From NCBI RefSeq assembly GCF_963576675.1, contig NC_088917.1, forward strand, positions 72,402,610 through 72,466,609: a stretch of DNA of 64,000 nt. The letters run 5' to 3'. This document shows positions 53,387 to 64,000 of this stretch, in pieces. The notes under the pieces were generated by a model, which was not told the DNA's origin, ran no database searches, and saw only the letters and a list, made by a program, of their open reading frames with translations. The translations under genes and the position numbers were made by a program. This stretch comes from Euphorbia lathyris (taxonomy: Eukaryota > Streptophyta > Magnoliopsida > Malpighiales > Euphorbiaceae). Each line of letters starts with the position of its first letter. Within the stretch, counting starts at the first letter, position 1.

Positions 53387-54030
53387 CTTTGTTTGTAAAT
53401 CTTAAGTACAGTTGTTAATCCTTGCTATTATTTATTTTACTTTTACGTTTGCGTAAGTAAATTTATAGGCTTTCAGGATTTGTTTTGAATTAGGTGGCCA
53501 GCCATACCTCATAGCATGAACCTTTGTGAAGGCTTGAAGCTTTTATTCCTTTAGAGGAAGTTAAGCTGCCTTAGGCGGTCGATTTGCTTCCTATCTTTGA
53601 GGTAAATCGATCCGCCCTTAGGACTTTGAACCCGTTTTGGAAAGGGCGTAAGAGAGTGTAAAGACCTTGCATCCAAGGAATGTTTTAACTCTATCTCGAA
53701 TGGTGATCATTTAAGGATTGATCTGCCCATGAGATTAGTCTCCTATCTTTGAGGAGAAAAAGTAACCATGCCGTGATAGCATTACGTTTTGGCGCATGGG
53801 AAGCGTTGGGTGCCCCCCTTCTTTTTTAGGCTGGAATATTTATATTGCTACAAAAAATACTTAAAAAAGAATGTTGACAAGATAACAATTGCTTTTGATT
53901 GAGTGGTGATACACCTTATTACAGCAAGCGGGTCTTTACATGTGAGCCTCATTAAAACCTTTAATAAGAAAAACCTCATGGGAAAAAAGCTTACTAAAGG
54001 AAAAAGAGTACTCAAGACCTTGGTTACATT
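53387..54030. other. Spacer between antisense gene and pol of the gypsy element
   Basis: No ORF on either strand. The two convergent transcription units must end here, so polyadenylation sites for both are expected. Two related segments contain ctcctatctttgagg/cttcctatctttgagg (about 53588 and 53740). Confidence 0.5.
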
Positions 54031-57000
54031 CTATTTTCTGGCGAAGTATTTGCGGAGATTTTGGAGATTCCATGTCCGTGGCAGTGTATTTCCTTCCATG
54101 TCTTGAATTTTAAACGTGGCGATTCCAATCTTGTTGATTATTTTGTACGGACCCGTCCAGGTGAGTCCCAGCTTTCCTTTCCCTTCCTTAGATTGAATTT
54201 TGTCCGCTTTACGGAGCACAAGGTCTCCCACATTCAGATTGATAAGCTTGGCATTTTTATCATGGTAAGCTGCGATCCGCTGCTTACAAGCTGCCATGCG
54301 GACATATGCCTGTTCCCGCTTTTCCTCCACTTGATCAAGACTTTCTTTCAATCTTTTGCTGTTTTCGTCCTTGCAGTAGAATGCAACTCGGTCACTGGGG
54401 ACCTGTATTTCGACTGGGATTACAGCTTCCACGCCATGAGAGAGGGAGAATGGTGTTTCGCATGTGGCCGTTCTGGGTGTAGTGCGATACGCCCATAGGA
54501 CGCTCATTAATTGATCCGCCCATTTCTTGTCATGCTCCCCCAATCTTTTCTTTATTCCTTTTACGATCGTCCGATTTGTGACTTCGGTCATACCGTTGGA
54601 TTGAGGATAGTAAACGGAGGCGAATCTGTTCTGAATGCCCAATTGTGCACAGAAAGTTTTGAACTCTCCACAGTTGAATTGCGTTCCATTGTCAGTGATA
54701 ATCGTGTGGGGAACTCCATACCTTCCCAAGATATTATCTTTGACGAACTCCACCATTCGTTCAGCATTGATGGAGGAGACAGCTTCAGCCTCTACCTATT
54801 TGGTGAAATGATCTACTGCCACTACCACGTACTTCCTTTGTCTGCGGGTAGGAGGAAATGGTCCAACAATGTTAATTCCCCAAATAGTAAAAGGTCGACC
54901 TTCGATGATGGGCCTCTGGAGGTGTTTGGCGGTGTGTGATTCATTTGCATGAATCTGACAATTATGGCAAGATTCCACCAATTTTTGTGCATCAAGTTCC
55001 GCTGTGGGCCAATAAAATCCTGCTAACCTAGATTTCTTCAAGATGGAGGCAGATGCCTCATGGGCTCCACATGTTCCTTCGTGCAGCTCCTTGAGGATCT
55101 GTTGTCCCTCTTCTGGCACAATGCATTTTAACCAGGGGTGGCTAAAAGACTTTCTGTAGAGGCAACCATTTATCATGGAGAAATAGGCCACCTTCCTTAC
55201 TATCCATCGAGCTTCTTCCTTGTCCAAAGGCAGAGTTCCATCTATCAGATACTGGCGGATTAATGATCTCCAATCACTTTCCACTGTCGTGAGTATGGAT
55301 ACCTCCTCCAAGACGAATGTCGGGGCTGCTTTGACTTCGAATGGGCACTGTAGATCTGCCCAGTTCTCCTTGCTGGAAGCCATTTTAGCTAGGTGATTCG
55401 CTTCTGTGTTTGATCCTCGAGGTACATGGATCAGTTCCCACTTAGTTTCTTTGGCTTCAAGGTGATTCAACAATTTTTTGACCTCATCAACGTATTTGGC
55501 CAGAACATCATCTTTTACCTCGAAATTTTTGATCACCTGGTTAACCATTAACTTGGAATCACTGTAGATCACAATCTGCTCGGGAGTGATTTCCTTTAGC
55601 AGGCGCAACCCCAATATTAAGGCCTCATATTCTGCCGCATTGTTGGTTGCAAGGAAATCCAATTTTGCTGCGTACCGTAGCTTTATATATTGGGGACCTT
55701 TGATCACGATGCCTATACCTGCACCTTCTGCCGAGGAAGCTCCATCCGTATGCATCGTCCATTCCTCGACTTTAGATTTGGGGAGATTCATTCCCTCTTC
55801 AGTGAATTCATTCACAAAGTCTGCCAAGACTTGACTTTTCATGGCTGATCGGCTTTCATAACGAACATCGAATTCTCCCAGGCGAATTGCCCATTCCATC
55901 AATCTTCCTGAGGTCTCGAGCTTTTGCAACACTTTCCTCATCGGTATGTTTGTGCGAACTATGACAGTATGAGCCTGAAAGTAGGGCCTAAGGCGAATCG
56001 CTGTGGTGACAACGGCCAACGCCATTTTATCGAGCTTGGAGTATCGGGTTTCAGCATCTTTTAATACCTTGCTCACGTAATAAATGGGGTATTGCTGACC
56101 ATCTTCTTCCCTTATCATGAATGTGCAAACGGCTTTATCTGTTACTGAAACATACATATAGAGATCTTCACCTTTCTGAGGTCGACTCATCAGGGGCGGC
56201 TCCGTGAGAAACCGCTTAATCCTTTCGAAGGCCTTCTCACAATCCTCATTCCATTCAAATGCCTTTTGCTTCTTGATCACTTCGTAAAAGGGTTGGCATC
56301 TACGAGTAGAACATGAGATAAACCTGCCCAAGGCTACGATATGCCCGTTAAGACGTTGCACCTCTCTAATATTCTGTGGCGCTTTCATTTCTAGGACAAC
56401 TTTGATTTTATCGGGATTTGGGCTTACGCCCTTCTGGCTGATCATGAATCCCAAGAATTTTCCATATGTTGCTCCAAAGGTACATTTTTCTGGATTCAAC
56501 TTGATGTTGTGATGTCGAAGTACGCCCAGTACCTCCTTTATATCATCCGCATGTTTTTCCACAGTGGTACTCTTGATGATCATATCATCTACATAGACAG
56601 AAAAGTTATCACTTTTGCTTTCTCCGAATATTTTGTTCATCATCCGTTGATAAGTTGCCCCTGCATTTTTAAGCCCAAAGGGCATGACTTTGAAGCAATA
56701 GGTGGCCTGGTGAGTCACGAACGAAGTCTTGATTCTATCCGATGGCTCCATTGGAATTTGGTGATAACTCGACTTCACATCAGTGAAGGAGTACATGGCG
56801 TGTCCCACGGTTCCATCCACTAAGATATCAATACATGGCAAGGGGTAGTTGTCTTTGGGACAAGCTTTGTTGAGATCTGTGAAGTCAATACACATGCGGC
56901 ACGATCCGCCTGCTTTTTTGACGAGAACCACATTCGCCAGCCACTGTGTATAAAGCACCTCCTCAGTGGCGTCTGCCCGTTTAAGCTTGGTGATCTCTTC

Positions 57001-59760
57001 TTCTATCACCTTCTGCCTTTCAGGGCCATGATTTCGTCGTTTTTATGCCACCAGGACCGCGTCCTTGTCAATGTTGAGCTTGTGGGTGATCACGTCTGGA
57101 CTAATTCCGGGGAGAATCTCATCTTTCCACGCAAAGACATCCTCCGACTCATGGAGAAATTTGGTAATCGCTTCTTTAATCTCTCCTTTCAGCCCCTTAG
57201 CCATCCATACCTGCTTTTTATCCGCCATAAGGTACATCTCCGTTTCACCCAAGGCCATGGTGACAAGTTCTTCCTCGTCTTCCTCTTTAGACTGCGGGCG
57301 AATCATTAAAGATGTCGAATATGTCTCCTGAGCCACTTTTTGATTCCCTCGGACCATTACACCTTCCTTGGCCGTGGGGATGTAAATGGTTAAATGGCGT
57401 ATGGAGATGAGAGCTGCGACTTTGGAGATAAAGGGTCGTCCAAGGATAATATTGTAAGCTAACTGGCCATCCAGGATGGAGAATTCCAGATCTCCTTTCC
57501 AGACTTGATCTTCATCAGCTAACTCACAATCTAATGTTACCTGGCCCTTTGTTTGGATGGTGTGCCTTGTTACTCCCAAAATGTCTACTATGGTGGTTTC
57601 CACTTGGATGGGGTCGACCATAAGCTTGGCGAATGCTCCTCTCGTGATAACATTGCATGAACTTCCCGTATCGATCATCACTCTTTTCATCTCCCAGCCT
57701 TCCACCATCATAGTAATGACCAGGGCATCCGCATGAGGAGAGATCTCTGAGCCGGCATCTGCAAAAGGGCGATTGAGTGATGCCCTATCTAGAGAAGTGG
57801 TTTTCGCTTTTTTCAACATAGGTTGGTATCCATGTCCGCCTGCTATGACATTGATGGTCCCTTTTGCCTTTTTCTTCTGATCATCTCTCGACCCATTTCC
57901 ATCACCCTTCTTACTATCATTTTGGACGAACCTGTCCAACTTTCCTCTTTTGATTAGCCTTTCTATCTCTCTGGCCAACTCCCAGCAAGCGTCTGTGTCA
58001 TGGCCATTCTTCCTATAGCATTTGCAATAATTTTTAGGATTTTTCCCGGTGTTGGTGTACTCCCCCCCTTTTGGTTAGGGGTATGAAATGCTCCGCTTGT
58101 GCTGGCTGTTCTCAATCCACATCAGCACTTCGCTTTTAGAGGCATTGAGCAGCGTAAATGACGACACGTATGCCGATTTGGTCTTGGAACCCCTCCGCCG
58201 ACCTCTAGATGAGGAATCAGGGTTCTTATCTTTCTCCTTATCCCGATGGCGAGATTCGCCTTTATCCTTCTTTGGTGGAGACAAGGACTCCCTGCAGATA
58301 TCATCGACCTCCATGAAGTCTTTGCATCGTTCAATTAGTTCTGCCATATTTCTGGGCTTCTTCCTAATTAGATCTTCCTGCAAGCTTTTACACGTGGTGT
58401 TCTTCACTAAAGCTTCCACTGCCATGGAGACATCCACATCGACGATTCGTATGCACAATTTGTTGAAATTGTCTACATATTCTCGAAGAGGTTCATCCGT
58501 CTTGTGCTTCAATTCCAAAAGCTTCCGTGACTTGACCACTGGAGGGATACATCCGACGAATTTAGCATAAAATTCCCTACTCAACTGATCCCAGCTGTCT
58601 ATTGATCCGGGAGGTAAAGATTGAAACCAATCATAAGCGGGGCTGCCTAATGTGGTGATAAACATCCGGCATAAGACTGCCTCATTTGCACGGTTAAGGC
58701 TGAGCAACATTCGGTACTTTCTGGCATGGGCCTCCGGGTTGTCTGCACCCATGTAAACCGGGATATTAGGTATATTGAAATGCCTATCTGTTTCCTCAGC
58801 TTCGATCCATGTCGTAAAGCGCGAATCACGATTGGCGAATGGGTTATGCCTGGCATTCTCTTCATTTATGCGGAGCACCGCAGCTCTAACTCGATCATCA
58901 AAATTTTCTGGACCCGTCTTGGGAAGTGGAGATCGACTTGGTGAATACGAGGAGCTGGAGCCGGACGACGGGTCTGATGGCGTACGTCCACCTCCACTTC
59001 CATGTCCTCCAGGAGGAGCATGTCCATCGTCCCCTCCATATCTTCCAGGAGGTGCTTGCCTATCCTCCCTCTGGTTCGACGGTGGTGGGGGCCTATCCGA
59101 ACGAGGTGTCTCTAGTGGCCTCTTACTTTGTCTCCGTCCGGAGGATGGAGGTGATCTACCTCGGCGGGAGGATCTCTTTATAGGGGAAGGTGACTTTGAT
59201 CGCCTGCTTTTCCACTTTCTTCTCTTTTTGTGCCTTTGGCCCCCCGATCTGGCGTCTAGAATATTTGGACGTGAGTGACCAGGTGCACCGGATCCGCCGA
59301 GAGAAACTCTAGGGTTTGTCGATCCGCCAGGAAAAGCTGTAGCATTCCTCTGACTTCCTTCCGCTCCGTCAGGAAATAATTCCCGATTGATTGGCCGTTC
59401 ACCAAGCGGTAATGTGGTGGTCACCAAGGAGTCTGTAGTTTGAACTTGGAAAAATGAAGAGTTATGGGCATTCGATCCTATAGTCGCCTGTGGCCATTGA
59501 GATACCGTAGAAGTGGGTGCCATGCTCCAAAGCGGAGGAATGATCATGAATGACTGTAGGCGGTTACCCATCTCAGGTCCAAACTCTCTTCCTATTGCTC
59601 CCGCACACATGTCGATGAATGCATCTGGCGCCATACCCCCTTCCGCCTGCGTCGTAGGAGCACTTGAGTCAGCGCGACCAGCACTGGTTACAGGTTGGCT
59701 TGATGGTGTTACCAATGGTGTTTCAACCCCCGAGGAGGGGTTCTGTTCTCCATTCGTCAT
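54031..59760 (-). pseudogene. Gypsy gag-pol polyprotein, one frame with three in-frame stops
   Basis: One frame of 1910 codons from ATG 59760, broken by TAA 58075-58077 (codon 562), TAA 57043-57045 (906) and TAG 54796-54798 (1655); homology continues in the same frame across each. Gag: Ser/Pro/Arg-rich N-terminus, then the retrotransposon gag domain (NPEAHARKYRMLLSLNRANE, GSIDSWDQLSREFYAKFVGC) and CCHC knuckle CKCYRKNGHDTDAC. Protease: VMIDTGSSCNVI (D about codon 697). RT: CIDFTDLNKACPKDNYPLP, YVDDMIIKS (about 1056). RNase H 1, degenerate; RNase H 2: HTDGASS, NAAEYEA, YSDSK, but N at 1455 (55396-55398) where Asp is expected. Integrase: CGAH ... CHNC zinc finger, core GINIVGPFPP with N at 1630 (54871-54873) instead of Asp, then TDNGTQF and NGMTEVTN. 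Ends before an RNLQNLRKYFARK-like tail. Confidence 0.92.
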
Positions 59761-59821
59761 ATCTTTTAACGTGAACGAAAACCCTTTATTTGATTAAGGA
59801 CTCCACGATCACCGCACTAAT

Positions 59822-60333
59822 TGATGACTTGTGGAGAATTTCTGATTAGCTTCCATCCCTGTAGGGGCGTCGTTGGGTTCGACGGGGGGAAGCTCCGATG
59901 CCAAAGTCAGTATAGAGGAACAAGAAAGCAAACTGAATTGACAAAGGGTAAGTGTAAGTGTACCTTGATAGCTCAAGATACAAGCTATATATAGTCATGA
60001 AGTTGTAACCTTTAGTAACTAGAAAGTCTCCATTAATGCTCCATTAATGGCGGTTACTGGTTTCCTTTAAGCATGTCCGTTAGCTCATTAATAGTTCGTT
60101 AATGGCTTTTATGAAGGAATCGGCTCAGCTGTTTCAACTGGCGGATCAAGGGATTATGGCGGATCTCTACATAGGTTTGCCTATGGATCTCATATGGCGT
60201 AGTCTCGTTTGATCCGCCCATCGGATCTCTTCGTTTGATTCGCCTTAGCGTTCCGACATCAAGCGATCAATAAACGGCCATTTTGGGGGTAAATATCTCT
60301 TTTGATCATTTGGATAATATCCCAATGTTATCA
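59822..60333 (-). repeat. 5' LTR of the gypsy element
   Basis: 512 bp, partner of 50306-50817. The differences are mostly transitions. The next 60 bases on the minus strand form the leader to the gag ATG; no tRNA match was recognised for the primer-binding site. Confidence 0.95.
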
Positions 60334-60338
60334 AAAAT

Positions 60339-62360
60339 GTATTGTGAGTCGCCTAAAGCCGTTCCTTGGGAACATGATTGGTCCTATGCAGAGTAGCTTC
60401 ATTCCAGGGCGGTCCATTTTAGATAATATTATTATTGTTCAGGAGGTCCTCCACTCCTTGCAGAAGAAAAAGGGTAGGAAAGGTAGTATGGTTATTAAGC
60501 TGGATCTGGAGAAAGCTTATGATAGGATTAGCTGGCAGTTTCTCCGAGATACTCTGCAACTGTTTGGCTTCGATTCTCACTGGGTTAATCTGATCATGAG
60601 CTGTGTGGAGGCTTCCTCGATGCAGGTTCTATGGAATGGAGAGCAACTTCCCGGGTTTAAGCCTTCTAGAGGACTCAGGCAAGGGGATCCCCTGTCGCCT
60701 TATCTTTTTGTCATGTGTATGGAGAGACTGAGCCATATGATTGAAGATGCAGTTCAGCATCGGGACTAGAAGCCTGTTCAGATTTCAAGAGCAGGACCCA
60801 GACTATCTCATGTTTTCTTTGCTGATGATATCATCCTGCTTGCGGAAGCTAGTGTTGATCAAGCCGCCACTATTCGATGAATCATTGACTCATTCTGCGA
60901 TTGCTCGGGCCAAAAGATCAATTTTGGTAAGTCAAAAATTTTCTGCTCTCCTAATGTCTCTGATGCAGTCAGCCGTGGGATCTGTGATATTTTGAATGTA
61001 TCTCGCACTGGGGATTTGGGAATTTACCTCGGGGTTGCTCTGTTTCATAGATCTCCTACACATGCAACCTTTAATTATCTTGTGGATAGAGTAATGAATA
61101 GGATGGTAGGTTGGAAGGCAAAATGTCTCTCCTTTGCAGGCAGAATCACACTGGTCAGGTCAGTAACCTCTGATATTCCAACTTTTATTATGCAACATGT
61201 CCTCTTGCCTATGCGAGTGTGCTCAAAATTAGATGCTTTAAACTGTGACTTCATTTGGGGCTCTACGGCGGAAAGTCGAAAAATCCATCTGGCAAATTAG
61301 AAGGTTGTGTGTCAGTCCAAAAAGGCAGATGGGCTGGGCATACGGTGCACTAGAGATTTTAATGTTGCATTGGTTGCTAAGCTAGGTTGGAAAATCCTCA
61401 CGGACAAGTAGGCTTTGTGGATTAAAGTTGTGAAGAGTAAATATGGGAAAGATAATCATGGTTTACACCTTTTTGAAACTCGTCCCTCGAGCTCTCAGGT
61501 TTGGAGGAGTATTGTGGTTGGAGTTAAGCAAGTTCTGCAAATGGTTGGGTCGGATTGTTTTTAATGGACTGGATACATCTTTCTGGTCTGATATTTGGTG
61601 CGGAAAAACTCCTCTTGCAGCTCAAGCTTCTAGTCCAATCCCATCAGATTGAATTCTCTCTACGTGTAGGACTTCTGGGTACCAGGGTCGGGTTGGAACT
61701 GGATAGCTCTATCAGATTTCCTCCCGGTGGAAGTTCTTTTTGCAGATGGCATATTTGGTGCTGGATGTGGAGGGCAAAAGGAATGATGAGTGGTTCTGGA
61801 CTCAAACGCCTATGGGCTTGTATACGGTGTCGTTTGGAGCTAAGTGGATGGCGGACCAGATTCTGAACCAGGAACCGTCGGGGTTGGAAGATGTTATTTG
61901 GAAACTCAATGTGCCGGAACGGATTCGCTCATTTGTCTGGCTAGTCTCGAAAAAAGCGGTCATCTGCAATAGTGAGAGAGTCCGCCGGCACCTTGCGACG
62001 GACCCGAGGTGTGTGGCCTGCAAATTAGACGAATCCCTGATCCATTTATTGCGTGACTGTCCCCTGGTGTGGAGCTGTTGGCAGAAACTCCTCCCCACCG
62101 TTTTCATAGTTCGTTTTTTGCTGCAAGGTGGTCTGAATGGCTGCCCTTTAATTTATGAAGCCAGGAGAAGTTAGGCTCAGTCCCGTGGTCGGTCATCTTC
62201 ACTGTCAGCTTGTGGTGGCACTAGAAATGGATGAACCAACAGACCTTTGAGGGCTTACTGGTTACCTTCTCAAGAAGTGAGTTTATCTTTTCAAAAGCCA
62301 GTGAAGCCTATAGAGCTAATCAGGCAATTGACAGGTTCAAGGGACCGGGAAGAGAACCGC
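60339..62360 (+). pseudogene. LINE ORF2, right part: RT, linker, zinc-binding region
   Basis: Continues the RT broken at 50305: CIVSRLKPFLGNMIGPMQSS, FIPGRSILDNIIIVQEVLHS, VIKLDLEKAYDRISWQFLRD, GLRQGDPLSPYLFVMCMERL, then in other frames FADD region (VFFADDIILLAEASVDQA), KSKIFCSPNVS, LPMRVCSKLDALNCDFIWGS and the zf-RVT region (VIWKLNVPERIRSFVWLVSK, PRCVACKLDESLIHLLRDCP). Frameshifts near 60770, 60890 and after 61300, several stops. It ends near 62360 without an RNase H domain, at what looks like the start of another insertion. Confidence 0.88.
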
Positions 62361-62459
62361 TGTAGACACCGAGTCGGAGGACCTGTGACGAAAACCTGAA
62401 ATAAGACGGTCGAAGCGATTGATTCCGGAAGTTTTGAAAAATATATAGAGAATAATAAG

Positions 62460-62828
62460 CTGGGGAAAATTAACGGCACGGCGCGGGCACACAACGGCAT
62501 CCCGCACGCGGACGACGATGGTCGAACGCCCGCTTGACGGCTCGAGACGTGCGCGCGGCGTCCGTCGGACGCACCGCGAGTGGCACGCTCCCGACGCCCG
62601 AGCAATGCCTGGGACCGCTGGCGGTGCGCGCCCTCGTGGGCCGTTGAGCACACGTGTCTGGCAGCGCGGAGCGCGCGTTCGGTGATCGCGACGTGCGAGC
62701 GTCTAGCTGCGCAGAACGCGCGCTCGGCGGCCACGGAGTGGACGCGTCCGACGGCGCGGGGCATGCCCCGAGGGTCGCCGGGCGGGCACCCAACCGCGTC
62801 GGGCGAACGCCCAACGCATCGGGTCACA
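62460..62828. repeat. Very GC-rich, CpG-rich block
   Basis: About 370 bases of high GC and many CpG in an AT-rich region. Two degenerate tandem units of about 45-48 bases are visible (gcgcggagcgcgcgttcggt near 62665, gcgcagaacgcgcgctcggc near 62713). Open frames here are rich in Arg/Ala and follow from composition. Confidence 0.7.
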
Positions 62829-63173
62829 TTTTGTTTAATTAACATATTTATTTTTCGTTTCGTGTTAAATAAAATTCGGTTTTGTTTTAAAGTAAAAAAC
62901 CTCGTTTTGATATCCCAATACGAACCGTGATCCGATAAAAAGGTAGTTCGGGTGTCGAAAACGTTGTAATGATAAGTTTTTAATTTAGAAGAAATTTCCG
63001 AATAATGTTTTAAAATAAAAACATCGTTTTAGGAATTTCCGTTTTCGACTATGATCCATTTTTGGTAGTTCGGAAATCCAAAACGATTGAATTAGATTTA
63101 ATTTAAAGCTTTTGAATAAATCTGGAAAATATTGGGGTGCTGCTGTAATTTGCCAATTCTGTTACTAATGCTG

Positions 63174-63200
63174 TTTACCGACGGATTTTCCGTCGGTAAA
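63174..63200. repeat. Perfect 12-bp hairpin
   Basis: Stem tttaccgacgga / tccgtcggtaaa with a three-base loop, within the putative LTR. Confidence 0.9.
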
Positions 63201-64000
63201 TCTGCCAAAATGTAAAAAATGTCATTTCAGTCCCTTTTTCTTAACTTTTAAACTTTTAATCCTTAGTATATATATATATAATTATGTAATATATGCATTT
63301 CAAATTATTTTAGAACTTTAGCATACATAATTATTTTAGAATATTTGTATATTATTATTTATCCCATTTTATATTATAAGTATAAGTATATATATGTATT
63401 CTTTTTTTTATTAATTTGGATTATGTTTTAAATGTTAGTTATTTGGTATTTTGGGGGAAATAATTAATATATATTAGCATATGGTATTTTTGGTATTTAA
63501 AACTATATTAGTTATGTATATGTATGGTTTTGAAACATTTGGGTTATTTTAGTGATTATTGAATAAAACTATTTTTGGTTAAGAATTATTTCATTAGTCA
63601 TAGGACTTACTTACTATTTTCATATTTTTAAAGTATATATATATTGTACTTATTATTTTTATATACATATAGTTCATTTTGTATTAACTTTTGTTTTTCA
63701 TATCCCATTTTTGATTTAAATGTATATATGCATGTATAAACTATTTTCTTTATTCTTTGAGCCCATTCATGGATCCATGTTTCAAATGGGCTTTATTTAA
63801 GTATAAATATTAGTTTAAATAAGTTTATTGTTGTAAGTATAACAATTAGAGAGTCCATTAAATAAGTGGGGAAAATAAATCACAAAAAGAGAGTTTTCAA
63901 TTGAATTATTTAAACAAAATGAGTTTTTTTAGATTTCTAATGTAAATAAATAGAGTCATTCTTGTTAATATTTCAAATCGTCTTCAAAACACCACGTTTT

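Larger units (their letters stand above)
50306..60333 (-). mobile_element. Ty3/gypsy LTR retrotransposon, Tat lineage
   Basis: 10,028 bp, LTRs 512 bp each (50306-50817, 59822-60333), TGAT...ATCA ends, about 97% alike by eye, perfect target duplication aaaat (50301-50305, 60334-60338). In minus orientation: 5' LTR, gag, protease, RT, RNase H, a second RNase H of archaeal type, integrase, a 640 bp spacer, an antisense gene, polypurine tract, 3' LTR. Dual RNase H and an antisense gene near the 3' LTR define the Tat lineage (Ogre/Retand/Grande relatives). The primer-binding site could not be matched to a tRNA. The gag-pol frame has three stops and two catalytic Asp-to-Asn changes, so the copy is inactive or depends on relatives. 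It sits antisense in a LINE. Confidence 0.95.
62361..64000. mobile_element. Probable LTR of a further retrotransposon, runs off the right edge
   Basis: LINE similarity stops at 62360 and the following sequence starts tgtagacaccgagtcggagg, a form common at LTR 5' ends. It contains a GC-rich core (62460-62828), an A/T-rich tail with ttcgggtgtcgaaaacg words, and a hairpin at 63174-63200. No coding domain is seen up to 64000, so class and end are unknown; 63210-64000 is featureless AT-rich DNA. Confidence 0.4.

Noticed and set aside
62291..62930. Arg/Ala-rich ORFs of 100-184 codons on both strands
   Set aside because: High GC removes stop codons in all frames; several frames are open at once and none has a recognisable domain.

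Overview
This is nuclear DNA of a flowering plant, almost certainly a eudicot. It is AT-rich, has spliced genes with GT-AG introns, and is packed with plant-type transposons. I cannot name the species. Three host genes are present, all on the minus strand: an LRR protein of the LKB1/STK11-interacting type (690-7714, ten exons, probably running off the left edge), a cyclic-nucleotide-gated channel that looks like CNGC18 (30631-36570, six exons, 697 aa), and cytosolic ribosomal protein L3 (40472-43136, five coding exons, 389 aa, plus an inferred non-coding first exon near 44.8 kb).

The rest is layered mobile DNA. A decayed LINE lies at about 11.0-13.0 kb (minus). A second decayed LINE (plus, from about 13.3 kb) was split by a 10.9 kb Sirevirus-like Ty1/copia element (14709-25590, minus). 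Its LTRs are near-identical, its primer-binding site matches initiator Met-tRNA, and it carries a long extra sense ORF between pol and the 3' LTR. The LINE resumes at 25591 and ends near 26.27 kb. From 26 to 46 kb come host genes with hAT- and Mutator-type MITEs; three MITEs have readable 9-11 bp target duplications, two of them in introns of CNGC18 and RPL3.

From 47.3 kb a third LINE (plus) begins with ORF1 and an endonuclease. Inside its reverse transcriptase it is split by a 10.0 kb Ty3/gypsy element of the Tat lineage (50306-60333, minus) with 512 bp LTRs and a perfect 5 bp target duplication. That element has one continuous gag-pol frame broken only by three stop codons, two successive RNase H domains, and a multi-exon gene on the opposite strand with a palindromic G-box upstream. 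The LINE resumes at 60339 and stops at 62361, where what looks like the LTR of a further element, with a very GC-rich core and a perfect hairpin, runs to the right edge.

No CRISPR, operon, bacterial, organellar or tRNA/rRNA feature was recognised. The most unusual content is the extra genes of the two LTR elements: the sense ORF of the copia element (16582-19434) and the antisense spliced gene of the gypsy element (51120-53386). Both elements now carry frameshifts, stops or lost catalytic residues, so neither looks autonomous.
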